Origin: Alcaligenes ammonioxydans
GTDB lineage: Bacteria > Pseudomonadota > Gammaproteobacteria > Burkholderiales > Burkholderiaceae_B
Assembly: GCF_019343455.1 (NCBI RefSeq)
Contig: NZ_CP049362.1
Span: 1,488,001-1,552,000 of the forward strand
Direction: 5' to 3'
DNA length: 64,000 nucleotides
This document shows positions 38,061-47,116 of this stretch, in pieces. Positions within the stretch are counted from its first letter, which is position 1, and every line of letters begins with the position of its first letter. The notes under the pieces are model-generated. The model was given only the letters and a program-made list of their open reading frames with translations, ran no database searches and was not told the origin of the DNA. A program made the position numbers and the translations under genes.

Positions 38061-38093
38061 AAAAAAGAGGCAGCGCATCTGCTTGGCGCTGCC
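38061..38093 (-). terminator. Intrinsic terminator/attenuator between coaBC and dut
   Basis: GGCAGCGC at 38069-38076 pairs with GCGCTGCC at 38086-38093 (8 bp), followed on the minus strand by a six-T run (38066-38061). It lies between the coaBC stop at 38118 and the dut start at 38046. It should reduce read-through into dut, so dut may need its own promoter or partial read-through. Confidence 0.75.
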
Positions 38094-38117
38094 CGCAATC
38101 ATAAAAGAGAAAAAGCG

Positions 38118-39302
38118 TTAAAGCCGCTGGGCGATATTTTGTACCAGTTGACGTGCAGCCAGCAGTTTATCCTGGGCAGGCCAGTGCATATGGCCTTGCT
38201 CGTCAAATAGCACGAGTTCGGTGTCGTCGGCGTTCATGGCGCGCTGGGCCAGGTTGGCAACCAGCAAAGGCACATTTTTACGCTGGCGCTTGGCCTGGGC
38301 GTGCTCGATCAAATTGTCTGTCTCGGCGGCAAAGCCGACGCAGAAAGGACCGTTCTTAAGTGCGGCAACCTCGGCCAGAATATCGGGATTGGGGCTGAAT
38401 TGCAGGTTTGGTGTGGCTTGCTCAGACGTCTTTTTAATCTTGATGTCGCTGGCATTGCTGACGTACCAGTCGGCCACCGCTGCAACGCTGATGAAGATAT
38501 CGGCATCATCCACTTGAGACATGACGGTGGCGTGCATTTGGCGGGCCGTTTCCACGTTGATGCGACGCACCTGGTAAGGCGTTTCCAGTGCAACCGGCCC
38601 TGAGACTAGCGTGACGTGTGCACCAGCCTCCTGAGCCGCCCGTGCAATGGCGTAGCCCATCTTGCCGGAGGAGCGGTTGCTGATGACGCGCACCGGGTCA
38701 ATCGGCTCGCTGGTAGGGCCAGCGGTAATCAGCACGCGTTTGCCCGCCAGCAGTTTGGGCTGAAAGAACGCCGTCAGCTCAGCAAGCAGTTGGGCCGGTT
38801 CCAGCATGCGCCCGTCGCCGGTTTCACCACAGGCCTGGTCCCCTGTGCCGGGGCCCAGAATATGCACACCGTCGCGGCGTAGTTGTTCCACATTGCGCTG
38901 GGTAGCCGGATGCAGCCACATTTCCCGGTTCATGGCCGGGGCCAGCAGTAGCGGGCAATGACCACGGGCGATGCACAAGGTACTGAGCAGGTCGTCGGCC
39001 AGGCCATTGGCCAGCTTGGCCATGAAGTTGGTGCTGGCCGGCGCAATCAGAATGGCGTCTGCGTCCCGGCTGAGCTGGATGTGGGCCATATTGTTAGGTA
39101 CACGTGCATCCCACAGATCGGTATAGACCGTGCGGCCCGACAAGGCCTGAAAAGTGACCGGGCTGATAAAACGCGTGGCCGATTCGGTCATCACGACATC
39201 AATCCGGGCGCCCAGGTCCTGGCTGCGACGCAAGAGTTCGGCGGTTTTATAAGCAGCGATGCCGCCGGTGATGCCAAACACCAGTTTTTTATTGCTAAGC
39301 AT
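38118..39302 (-). CDS. coaBC: Bifunctional phosphopantothenoylcysteine decarboxylase/phosphopantothenate-cysteine ligase
   Basis: Two steps of coenzyme A synthesis in one 394-residue protein. The N-terminal flavoprotein decarboxylase (CoaC) has [37 protein letters not shown] and [14 protein letters not shown]. The C-terminal synthetase (CoaB) has [31 protein letters not shown] and [11 protein letters not shown]. It is in the lspA-ileS-ribF minus-strand group, 20 bp downstream of lspA, and is followed by a terminator before dut. Confidence 0.97.
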   Translation of the reverse strand: MLSNKKLVFGITGGIAAYKTAELLRRSQDLGARIDVVMTESATRFISPVTFQALSGRTVYTDLWDARVPNNMAHIQLSRDADAILIAPASTNFMAKLANGLADDLLSTLCIARGHCPLLLAPAMNREMWLHPATQRNVEQLRRDGVHILGPGTGDQACGETGDGRMLEPAQLLAELTAFFQPKLLAGKRVLITAGPTSEPIDPVRVISNRSSGKMGYAIARAAQEAGAHVTLVSGPVALETPYQVRRINVETARQMHATVMSQVDDADIFISVAAVADWYVSNASDIKIKKTSEQATPNLQFSPNPDILAEVAALKNGPFCVGFAAETDNLIEHAQAKRQRKNVPLLVANLAQRAMNADDTELVLFDEQGHMHWPAQDKLLAARQLVQNIAQRL

Positions 39303-39322
39303 AGGACATGATCCTTACAGAC

Positions 39323-39856
39323 TCAGGAGCGCTGTCGTTTGTTGCGGCGCATGCGCAGAAACTCATCCAGCACCAACAAGGCAGCGCCGCAGCTAATGGC
39401 GACGTCGGCAATGTTGAAGGCTGGAAAGTAGGACTGATTCCAGTAAAAAAGCAGGAAATCCACAACGTGACCATGCATCAGACGATCGACCACATTACCA
39501 ACCGCCCCGCCCAGAATCAGGCTCAGTGACAGGCAGAACAAGGGCTGTTTGGCGGATCGACGCAGCATGGTCACGATAAACACCGTGGCAATGGCGGCAA
39601 TGCCGACAAAGAACCAGCGTTGCCAGCCCTGGCCGCCGGCCAGGAAACTGAACGCAGCCCCGGGGTTGTAGAGCAGGGTGAAGTCAAAAAAAGGCAGGAT
39701 GTTCCAACGTTCCTGATAGAACAGGTTGCTGTCGAAATACTGCTTGGTCCACTGGTCCAGACCTACGATCAAGGCGGCCAGACCAATCCAGGCCCAGAAC
39801 TGCCGGGAGGGCAGTCGGGCCTGGTCGGGAGAAGAGGCCATGTCCTGATCAGGCAT
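39323..39856 (-). CDS. lspA: Lipoprotein signal peptidase (signal peptidase II)
   Basis: Inner-membrane aspartyl protease that removes lipoprotein signal peptides after diacylglyceryl transfer. The 177-residue protein has four membrane segments, a conserved DQWTKQYF, and the catalytic Asp residues in [16 protein letters not shown] and [12 protein letters not shown] chose ATG 39856; it overlaps the ileS stop by eight bases, so translation is coupled. Longer starts run through ileS sequence. Confidence 0.96.
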   Translation of the reverse strand: MPDQDMASSPDQARLPSRQFWAWIGLAALIVGLDQWTKQYFDSNLFYQERWNILPFFDFTLLYNPGAAFSFLAGGQGWQRWFFVGIAAIATVFIVTMLRRSAKQPLFCLSLSLILGGAVGNVVDRLMHGHVVDFLLFYWNQSYFPAFNIADVAISCGAALLVLDEFLRMRRNKRQRS

Positions 39857-42689
39857 GGTGACGCACTTCGCCTTCGCCAAACAGATTGTCCTCGCAACGA
39901 CCACACAGGGTGGGGTGCTCGGCGCTTTGGCCTACGTCAGGGCGATGGTGCCAGCAGCGCTCGCACTTGGCCTGTTCGGTAGGGGTGACATCAATGCGCA
40001 AGTCGCCTTCGCCAGCGTGCACGTCGGCACGGGAAACGATCAGCATGAAGCGCAAGTCTTCGCCCAGGGAGCGCAGGAATTCCAGATCCTGATCTTGGGC
40101 GTAGATGTCGATCTCGGCAGCCAGGGACGAACCGATGGCGCCGGTGCTGCGTACATCTTCAATACGACGCATCACGTCGGCACGGATGGCGCGCAGACGC
40201 TGCCATTTGGCGCTAAGTGCCGACTGCTCGCCTTGCTCGGGCAAGGCATGGAACAGTTCGGTGAAGATGGTGCCGCTAGGAACCGAACCACCGTGCATGT
40301 CGCGCCAGGCTTCTTCTGCCGTGAAGGACAGGATAGGGGCCATCAGCTTGAGCAGTGTCTGGGTCAAGTGATACAGCGCGGTCTGAGCCGAGCGGCGGGG
40401 CTGACCCTCTTTAGCGGTGGTGTACAGGCGGTCTTTCAGAATATCCAGGTAGAAAGCCCCCAGATCTTCAGAGCAGAAGGTTTGCAAGCGGGCCACGATA
40501 GGATGGAATTCGTAGCGCTTGTAGTTCTCCAGCAGGTCGGCCTGCATGTCGGCGGTCATTTGCAGGGCGTAACGGTCGATCTCGATCAATTGATCAACAG
40601 GCACTGCATGTTGGGTGACATCGAAGTCGGCCAGGTTACCCAGCAGAAACTTCAAGGTATTGCGGATACGGCGGTAGCCTTCCACAACACGCTTCAGAAT
40701 TTCATCGGAGATGGACAGCTCGCCCGAATAGTCCGTGGAGGCGGCCCACAGGCGCATGATTTCGGCGCCCATCTTGTCGGCAATCTCTTGCGGCTTGATG
40801 ATGTTGCCCAGCGATTTGCTCATCTTGCGGCCATTGCCGTCCACCACAAAGCCGTGAGTGAGCAGGGCTTTGTACGGTGCGCGACCGTACAACATGCAGC
40901 CAGTCAGCAAGGAGGAATGGAACCAGCCACGGTGTTGGTCCGAACCTTCCAGGTACAGATCGGCAGGCCATTGCAGCTTGTCGGCGTGCGAACCGTGCGT
41001 GGTGTGATCCTTGCCGCCCAAAACGGTGGCGTGCGTGGTGCCTGAGTCAAACCACACGTCCAGCGTGTCGCGGTTTTTCTCGTACAGATCGGCCTCGTCG
41101 CCCAGGAGCTCACGCGGGTCCAGGTTCTGCCAGGCTTCGATACCGCTTTTTTCGATGCGTTGAGCGACTTGTTCCATCAGCTCGGGCGTGCGCGGATGCA
41201 GCTCACCCGTTTCCTTGTGTACAAAGAACGCCATGGGTACACCCCATTGACGCTGTCGCGACAAGGTCCAGTCAGGGCGGTTGGCGATCATGGCATGCAG
41301 GCGGGCGCGACCCCAGGAGGGGTAGAACTCGGTGTTGTCAATGGCTTCCAGCGCCATCTCGCGCAGCGTGCGGCCACTGCTGTTTTCCTTGTCCATGCCG
41401 GCAAACCATTGGCTGGTGGCGCGGTAGATAATGGGGGTTTTGTGGCGCCAGCAGTGCATATAGCTGTGTGGGTGTTGCTCGGTCTTGAGCAAAGTGCCAG
41501 CGTTTTGCAAGGTTTCCACGATTTGTGGGTTGGCCTTCCAGATCAGCTGACCGCCAAACAGAGGCAGATTGTCAGCGTAGTGCCCATTGCCCATGACGGG
41601 TTTGAGCATATCGTCGTCCTTCATGCCGTGGGCTTTGCAGGAGATAAAGTCCTCAATACCGTAGGCAGGGGCCGAGTGAACCACGCCAGTACCGCTGTCC
41701 AGGGTGACATAGTCGCCCAGGTACACGGGGGAGCGGCGCTGATAGCCAGCATCCACCTTGGCCAGCGGGTGATCAAATTCGATCAGGTTCAGGGCTTCAC
41801 CCGTCGTGGTGGCAACAATCTGGCCGGTCAGCCCCCATTGTTCCAGACAGGATTTAACCAGATCCTCAGCTACGATCAGCATGGAGCCAGTCGCGCGTGC
41901 CGTGTCCAGTTTGACCAGGGCGTAGCGGATTTCGGGGTGGACGTTCAGCGCCTGGTTGGCAGGGATGGTCCAAGGAGTGGTGGTCCAGATGACGATGGCG
42001 CCATCGTCCACGTTGCTTACGCCAAAAGCGCTCGCCAATTTGTCTTTCTGGGCGAAGGGGAAAGCCACATGCACGGATGGGTCGGTGCGATCCGCGTATT
42101 CAACCTCGGCTTCTGCCAGGGCCGAGCCACAGTCAAAACACCAGTTCACCGGTTTCAGGCCACGAAAGACGAAACCCTTTTGCATGATCTTGGACAGCGC
42201 GCGCAGCTCGTCGGCTTCGTTGCTGAAGTTCATGGTCAGGTAGGGATTCTCCCAGTCCGCCAGCACGCCCAGACGTTTGAAGTCCTTGCGCTGGCTCTCG
42301 ATCTGCTCCAGCGCGTAGGCACGTGCCTTGGCCTGAACGTCGGCCACAGGCAGGCTCTTGCCGTACTTCTTTTCAATCTGAACTTCAATGGGCATGCCGT
42401 GGCAGTCCCAGCCAGGCACATATTGCGCGTCAAAGCCAGCCATGTTGCGGCTCTTGACGATGATGTCTTTCAAAATCTTGTTGACCGCGTGCCCGATGTG
42501 AATGTCACCGTTCGCATAGGGCGGGCCGTCGTGCAAAATGAACTTGGGACGACCGGCGCTGGCTTGCCGAATTGCTGCATAGACTTTGTTTTCTTCCCAC
42601 TGGCTAATCCAGCCCGGCTCACGTTTGGCGAGATCACCACGCATGGGAAAAGGCGTGTCGGGCAAATTGAGAGAGTTTTTATAGTCCAT
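39849..42689 (-). CDS. ileS: Isoleucyl-tRNA synthetase
   Basis: Charges tRNA-Ile. The 946-residue class I enzyme contains [20 protein letters not shown] (HIGH) near residue 60, a long editing domain, the signature [16 protein letters not shown] and the [12 protein letters not shown] motif. The zinc-binding C-terminus has CERCWHH and [12 protein letters not shown] 42689 overlaps the ribF 3' end by 11 bases. It lies in the ribF-ileS-lspA order common in proteobacteria. Confidence 0.97.
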   Translation of the reverse strand: MDYKNSLNLPDTPFPMRGDLAKREPGWISQWEENKVYAAIRQASAGRPKFILHDGPPYANGDIHIGHAVNKILKDIIVKSRNMAGFDAQYVPGWDCHGMPIEVQIEKKYGKSLPVADVQAKARAYALEQIESQRKDFKRLGVLADWENPYLTMNFSNEADELRALSKIMQKGFVFRGLKPVNWCFDCGSALAEAEVEYADRTDPSVHVAFPFAQKDKLASAFGVSNVDDGAIVIWTTTPWTIPANQALNVHPEIRYALVKLDTARATGSMLIVAEDLVKSCLEQWGLTGQIVATTTGEALNLIEFDHPLAKVDAGYQRRSPVYLGDYVTLDSGTGVVHSAPAYGIEDFISCKAHGMKDDDMLKPVMGNGHYADNLPLFGGQLIWKANPQIVETLQNAGTLLKTEQHPHSYMHCWRHKTPIIYRATSQWFAGMDKENSSGRTLREMALEAIDNTEFYPSWGRARLHAMIANRPDWTLSRQRQWGVPMAFFVHKETGELHPRTPELMEQVAQRIEKSGIEAWQNLDPRELLGDEADLYEKNRDTLDVWFDSGTTHATVLGGKDHTTHGSHADKLQWPADLYLEGSDQHRGWFHSSLLTGCMLYGRAPYKALLTHGFVVDGNGRKMSKSLGNIIKPQEIADKMGAEIMRLWAASTDYSGELSISDEILKRVVEGYRRIRNTLKFLLGNLADFDVTQHAVPVDQLIEIDRYALQMTADMQADLLENYKRYEFHPIVARLQTFCSEDLGAFYLDILKDRLYTTAKEGQPRRSAQTALYHLTQTLLKLMAPILSFTAEEAWRDMHGGSVPSGTIFTELFHALPEQGEQSALSAKWQRLRAIRADVMRRIEDVRSTGAIGSSLAAEIDIYAQDQDLEFLRSLGEDLRFMLIVSRADVHAGEGDLRIDVTPTEQAKCERCWHHRPDVGQSAEHPTLCGRCEDNLFGEGEVRHHA

Positions 42690-43644
42690 TTGAAGCAAAG
42701 TAGTCGCGAGCGCGTTGTGCATCGTTGTCGATGGCAGCGATCATTGTGATGAGGTCAGGGAATTTTTCTTCGTCCCTGACAAATTCCAGAAATTCTATAC
42801 GGGCAAGTTTACCGTAAGCATCCAGGCGTTGGTCCAGTAAATGCACCTCCAAGAGCAGCCGTCCCTGGTCGATGACGGTTGGGCGCACGCCCAGGGAGGC
42901 AATGCCGGGCAGAGCCTGCCCGGCCAGTCCGTGAACGCGAACCACGTACACGCCCGAGCGGGCGGCACAGTGCTCAGGGACACGGACATTGAGTGTCGGG
43001 TAGCCAATATCCCGGCCCAGCTTCTGGCCATGAATGACATGACCACTAATGTGAAAAGGTTTGCCCAGCAGCGCACGGGCGCGGTCCAGTTGACCGACGG
43101 CCAGGGCGGTGCGCACTTCCGAGCTGGAAATGCGGCGGCCATCGGCATCGGCCACGTCGTGCAAGGTCTCGACACTAAAACCATGACGTTTGCCCGCTTC
43201 GCGCAACATCTCAATGTCGCCGGCGCGTTTGTGGCCATAGCGGAAGTCTTCGCCCACCAGTAGCCAGCCCGTATTCAGGCCCTGAACCAGAATGTCTTCA
43301 ATAAAGGTTGCTGCCGACATGTCGGCCATGGCCTGGTTGAAACGGGCCAGATAAATTTGTTCAATGCCGCACTGGTGCAGGGCCTCGACCTTGTCCCGCA
43401 AGCCGCTGATTTGCGTCGGTATCAGTTCGGGCCGTTGGCCGCGCTGCGCGAAAAAGGCGCGTGGGTGCGGGGTGAAGGTCATGACACAGGAGCTAAGACC
43501 TTGCTGGCGGGCCACGTCATTGACGCGGTGCAAGATGGCCTGGTGGCCCAGATGCACGCCGTCAAAATTACCAATGGTGACCGCGCTGCGGGCCGTGCTG
43601 TTGCGCCGTGGCAGAGAGCGATAGAGTTTTAGATCAGATTTCAC
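42679..43644 (-). CDS. ribF: Bifunctional riboflavin kinase / FAD synthetase
   Basis: Converts riboflavin to FMN and FMN to FAD. The 321-residue protein has the N-terminal FAD synthetase nucleotidylyltransferase fold ([17 protein letters not shown] with the HLGH motif; [25 protein letters not shown]) and a C-terminal riboflavin kinase beta-barrel ([37 protein letters not shown]). It is the first gene of the ribF-ileS-lspA-coaBC group; divergent purN starts 50 bp away, so two promoters share that spacer. Confidence 0.97.
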   Translation of the reverse strand: MKSDLKLYRSLPRRNSTARSAVTIGNFDGVHLGHQAILHRVNDVARQQGLSSCVMTFTPHPRAFFAQRGQRPELIPTQISGLRDKVEALHQCGIEQIYLARFNQAMADMSAATFIEDILVQGLNTGWLLVGEDFRYGHKRAGDIEMLREAGKRHGFSVETLHDVADADGRRISSSEVRTALAVGQLDRARALLGKPFHISGHVIHGQKLGRDIGYPTLNVRVPEHCAARSGVYVVRVHGLAGQALPGIASLGVRPTVIDQGRLLLEVHLLDQRLDAYGKLARIEFLEFVRDEEKFPDLITMIAAIDNDAQRARDYFASNGL

Positions 43645-43693
43645 AAGCGAGAGTTTACAATTTTGGATTCGTTATTTCTCGGGAAACAGGATT

Positions 43694-44350
43694 TTGACCG
43701 ATTCCACCGTACCTTGTCGCCTTGTTGTGCTTATTTCAGGCCGCGGCTCCAACTTGCAAGCCATAGGCGAACTGATCAAGACAGCGGGCCTAAATGGCCG
43801 TATCGAGGCGGTCATCTCTAACAAGGCCGATGCGCCCGGATTGGCATGGGCACAGCGTCAAGGGCTGCCTGTCCAGACCGTTTCGCATCGCGAATTTGCA
43901 ACACGCGAGGCCTTTGACCAGGCTTTGGCGCGCGTGATTGACCGCTACCAGCCAGATTATGTTCTACTGGCAGGATTCATGCGCATCCTGAGCACCGATT
44001 TTGTTCAGCACTATGCAGGCAAGCTCATCAATATACACCCATCCTTGCTTCCCAGCTTTCCCGGTTTGAATACCCATCAACAGGCACTTGACGCAGGCGT
44101 GCAGTTTCATGGCTGCTCGGTGCACTTTGTGACCCCTGTGCTCGATGATGGTCCCATCATTGCCCAGAGCATTGTGCCTGTCTTGCACAACGATGATGCA
44201 CAAACCTTGGCAGAGCGCGTTCTGGCCACTGAACATCACGTCTATACCGAGGCCGTACGCTGGCTGATCGAGGGGCGCGTGCGTTTGCATGCCGATGGCC
44301 GTGTCGAGGTGGCCGGTCTTGCGCATCGCGGCTTTTATTTCCCCGCCTGA
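43694..44350 (+). CDS. purN: Phosphoribosylglycinamide formyltransferase
   Basis: Transfers a formyl group from 10-formyl-THF to GAR in purine synthesis. The 218-residue protein has the phosphate-binding VLISGRGSNLQAI, ILSTDFVQHYAGKLINIHPS and LLPSFPGLNTHQQAL with the catalytic Asn/His/Asp set, and DDGPIIAQSIVPV. The best start is TTG 43694 with ACAGGA upstream, giving MTDSTVPCRLVVLISGRG. It is followed by an RsmB-family gene after 33 bp. Confidence 0.94.
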   Translation: MTDSTVPCRLVVLISGRGSNLQAIGELIKTAGLNGRIEAVISNKADAPGLAWAQRQGLPVQTVSHREFATREAFDQALARVIDRYQPDYVLLAGFMRILSTDFVQHYAGKLINIHPSLLPSFPGLNTHQQALDAGVQFHGCSVHFVTPVLDDGPIIAQSIVPVLHNDDAQTLAERVLATEHHVYTEAVRWLIEGRVRLHADGRVEVAGLAHRGFYFPA

Positions 44351-44383
44351 TTTAAGCGGGTTATTTGGAATTTTTGAATATTC

Positions 44384-45790
44384 ATGTCTGATCACCAACA
44401 ATCTCGCGGCCGCTCGGACCGCAAGCGCCCATCCTCGACGGACCAACGTAACGAGTCTGGAGCGCGCGGTCGTCCTTATGCAGCACGCCGTGACAAACCC
44501 TCGGGCCCACCCGAGCCGGGAGCGATGGCACAGCGTCGTCTGGAACAGGTTTCCAGTGCCCTGGGTGAAGTTTTGCAATGGAAGCATCCCGCCGACCTGG
44601 CTTTGACCCGCTGGGCCCGTACACGCCCCAAAATGGGCTCGCGTGACCGTGCCGAGATTCGTGAAGCTGTTTTCGACGTATTGCGTCACTTGCGCCAGTA
44701 CCGTAATTGGGCAGAAAGCGGCGTGGGCCCGTCCACCCGTCGTCTGGCCATTCTTGGCCTGTCCACCGCGATGGGGCAGGAATCTCTGGCGCTGGGGCTG
44801 ACACAAGAAGAGCGTCAGTGGCTGAGCCATATCCGTGCCCTGAACGTAGACGGTTTGCCAGTTGGCGTGCGCCTGAGCCTGCCTGAGTGGCTGGAAGAGC
44901 GTCTGAAAGAGATTCCGGACTCTTACAAACTGATGGCCGCCATGAACGAGCAGGCTTTGCTGGATCTGCGCGTCAACCCCATGAAAGCCGAGCGCGACAC
45001 CGTGCTGCGCCAGTTGCAAAACGGTCCCATGGCCCGATTCAAACCGGTTGCCATGCCTTTTTCGCCCTGGGGTATCCGAATTGAAGGCCGCCCCTCTGTC
45101 GCTGTATGGCCACAGTATGAAAAAGGTGAGCTGGAAATTCAGGAAGAGGGCAGCCAGTTGCTGACCGCCTTGCTTGAGCCCCGTCGGGGCGAGATGGTCA
45201 TCGATTACTGCGCGGGCGCCGGTGGCAAATCCCTGCTCCTGGGAGCCCTGATGCGCTCCACAGGCCGCCTGTACGCCTTTGACGTGTCGGCCACGCGCCT
45301 GAACAAGGCCAAGCCGCGGTTTGCCCGCGCCGGTCTGTCCAATGTGGTACCGGTGGTCATTCAGGAAGAAGGCGACCAGCGTGTTCGTCGCCTGCATGGC
45401 AAGGCTCACCGTGTGTTGGTGGATGCACCGTGCAGCGGATTGGGAACTTTGCGTCGAAATCCTGATCTTAAATGGCGTCAACACCCGCAGGCTCTGGAGC
45501 AGTACACTCAGATGCAGGCCGACATTCTGGAACAAGCCGCCGCTTGTGTTGCACCAGGAGGTCGTTTGGTTTACGCAACATGCAGTTTCTTGCCCGAGGA
45601 AAACGAGCAACAAGTGCAGGCATTCTTGGACAAACATCCCGAGTTCCGACTGCTGGACGCCCGGGAAATATTGAAGGACAAATGTCCGGCCCTTGCGCTA
45701 GAGGGGCCTTATTTAAATCTGCGCACGGACCGTCACCAGACAGATTGTTTCTTTGGTGCGGCACTTGAACGAATCACGGAAAGTGCTTGA
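44384..45790 (+). CDS. RsmB/NOP family RNA cytosine-C5 methyltransferase
   Basis: A 468-residue SAM-dependent RNA m5C methyltransferase. A long N-terminal basic leader (residues 1-45, poorly conserved, rich in Arg, Ser and Pro) precedes an RNA-binding helical region. The catalytic domain has VIDYCAGAGGKSLLLGAL (SAM), DAPCSGLGTLRRNPDLKW (one catalytic Cys) and ATCSFLPEENEQQV (the other). It may be RsmB-like, but specificity is uncertain. It is 33 bp from purN and likely co-transcribed. Confidence 0.87.
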   Translation: MSDHQQSRGRSDRKRPSSTDQRNESGARGRPYAARRDKPSGPPEPGAMAQRRLEQVSSALGEVLQWKHPADLALTRWARTRPKMGSRDRAEIREAVFDVLRHLRQYRNWAESGVGPSTRRLAILGLSTAMGQESLALGLTQEERQWLSHIRALNVDGLPVGVRLSLPEWLEERLKEIPDSYKLMAAMNEQALLDLRVNPMKAERDTVLRQLQNGPMARFKPVAMPFSPWGIRIEGRPSVAVWPQYEKGELEIQEEGSQLLTALLEPRRGEMVIDYCAGAGGKSLLLGALMRSTGRLYAFDVSATRLNKAKPRFARAGLSNVVPVVIQEEGDQRVRRLHGKAHRVLVDAPCSGLGTLRRNPDLKWRQHPQALEQYTQMQADILEQAAACVAPGGRLVYATCSFLPEENEQQVQAFLDKHPEFRLLDAREILKDKCPALALEGPYLNLRTDRHQTDCFFGAALERITESA

Positions 45791-45806
45791 TTTAAAGCAA
45801 GTTCGT

Positions 45807-45864
45807 CCTTAAATAATGTTATTGTTAAGGGGTTAGGTGAGCTACACTTTTCCAGTTTCCCTTA
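45807..45864. promoter_or_regulatory. CCTTAA-repeat region before the desaturase gene, candidate operator
   Basis: CCTTAA at 45807-45812 and TTAAGG at 45825-45830 form an imperfect 24-bp palindrome; another CCTTAACAA copy follows near 45858. It lies 25-85 bases before the desaturase start. Fatty-acid responsive repressors often bind such sites, but no regulator gene is adjacent and this is inference. Confidence 0.35.
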
Positions 45865-45889
45865 ACAAAAATCAGGTCTAAAAGGGTCT

Positions 45890-47116
45890 ATGCAATCGTT
45901 TCTTTCTTTTCTTGCTGACGGATGGCTGCAACTGTCTTGGTGGCAGCTTATTCTCGTTATTTTGGCGATGACACATGTCACTATTGTGGCAGTGACCGTA
46001 TTTCTTCACCGCAGTCAGGCGCACCGCGGGCTGGACCTGCATCCAGCGCTGATGCATTTCTTCCGTTTCTGGCTTTGGATGACCACTGGCATGGTCACGA
46101 AGGAATGGGTTGCGATTCACCGCAAGCACCACGCCAAATGCGAACGTGAAGGCGATCCTCATTCCCCCGTTGTCTTTGGCCTGGGCCAGGTGTTTTTCCG
46201 TGGCGCAGAGCTTTACCGCCAGGAAGCCACCAATCCGGAAACCCTCAAGCGTTTCGGTCACGGTACCCCCGATGACTGGCTCGAGCGCAACCTGTACAGC
46301 AAGTACAGCATGCTGGGTATTACCATCATGCTGGGTATTGACCTGTTCCTCTTCGGCCTGCTGGGTCTGACTGTCTGGGCGATCCAGATGGCCTGGATTC
46401 CTTTCTGGGCAGCCGGTGTGGTGAACGGTCTGGGTCATGCGATCGGTTACCGCAACTTTGCCAGTCCCGATACCAGCACCAATGTGTTCCCGTGGGGCAT
46501 CATCATTGGCGGCGAGGAACTGCACAACAACCACCACGCTTACGGTACATCGGCCAAGTTCTCCAGCAAATGGTACGAGTTTGATCTGGGCTGGTGCTAT
46601 ATCACGGTGTTCAAGGCACTGGGGTTGGCCAAGGTCAAGAAGGTGGCTCCCAAGCTGCGTCTGGAACCGAGTGTGCCGTCGAATGCCCCCGTGGAAAGTA
46701 TCAGTCTGTCCACCCTGCAAGGCGTGATCACGCACCGCTACGAAATTTTGGCGCGCTATGCGGACATCATCAAAACCACCGCATCGGAAGAGATCGCCCG
46801 TTTGAAGCCACAGGTGAACAAAGACAATCCCAATTGCTCGTGGGCCTTGTTGGAAAGCTGCAACGACTGGATCGGTCGTGGCGACGATGTTCTGGCCCCT
46901 GAGCAGCGTGCGGAGCTGGAAAATGTGGCAGCGGGTAACTCGCGCCTGTCCATTCTGGTTCGCATGCAGCGTGAGCTGGCCGGCATCTGGGAGAGTTCCA
47001 GCGCATCGAGCGAGCAGTTGCTCGCGGATCTGCGCGCCTGGTGCCAGCGTGCTCAGCAAAGTGGCATTGACAGTCTTGAGCAGTTCGCCTTGCGTCTGCG
47101 CCGCTACGCGGCATGA
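45890..47116 (+). CDS. Fatty acid (acyl-CoA-type) desaturase with transposase-like C-terminal extension
   Basis: A 408-residue membrane di-iron desaturase. The three histidine boxes are HRSQAHR (~residue 40), HRKHH (~77) and HNNHH (~217), with about four membrane helices (ILVILAMTHVTIVAVTVFL and others), typical of delta-9 desaturases making unsaturated fatty acids aerobically. After residue ~265 a ~140-residue soluble extension follows whose end (LRAWCQRAQQSGIDSLEQFA, then LRLRRYA) resembles the C-terminal region of ISL3-family transposases. Whether this is a real module or convergence is not settled. It overlaps uvrD by four bases. Confidence 0.85.
   Translation: MQSFLSFLADGWLQLSWWQLILVILAMTHVTIVAVTVFLHRSQAHRGLDLHPALMHFFRFWLWMTTGMVTKEWVAIHRKHHAKCEREGDPHSPVVFGLGQVFFRGAELYRQEATNPETLKRFGHGTPDDWLERNLYSKYSMLGITIMLGIDLFLFGLLGLTVWAIQMAWIPFWAAGVVNGLGHAIGYRNFASPDTSTNVFPWGIIIGGEELHNNHHAYGTSAKFSSKWYEFDLGWCYITVFKALGLAKVKKVAPKLRLEPSVPSNAPVESISLSTLQGVITHRYEILARYADIIKTTASEEIARLKPQVNKDNPNCSWALLESCNDWIGRGDDVLAPEQRAELENVAAGNSRLSILVRMQRELAGIWESSSASSEQLLADLRAWCQRAQQSGIDSLEQFALRLRRYAA

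Noticed and set aside
41160..42749. A 529-codon plus-strand open frame opposite ileS and ribF
   Set aside because: Antisense to a full-length isoleucyl-tRNA synthetase; a by-product of codon bias.
43964..45637. A 557-codon minus-strand open frame opposite purN and the RsmB-family gene
   Set aside because: Antisense to two well-supported genes and spanning the gap between them; no recognisable domain.
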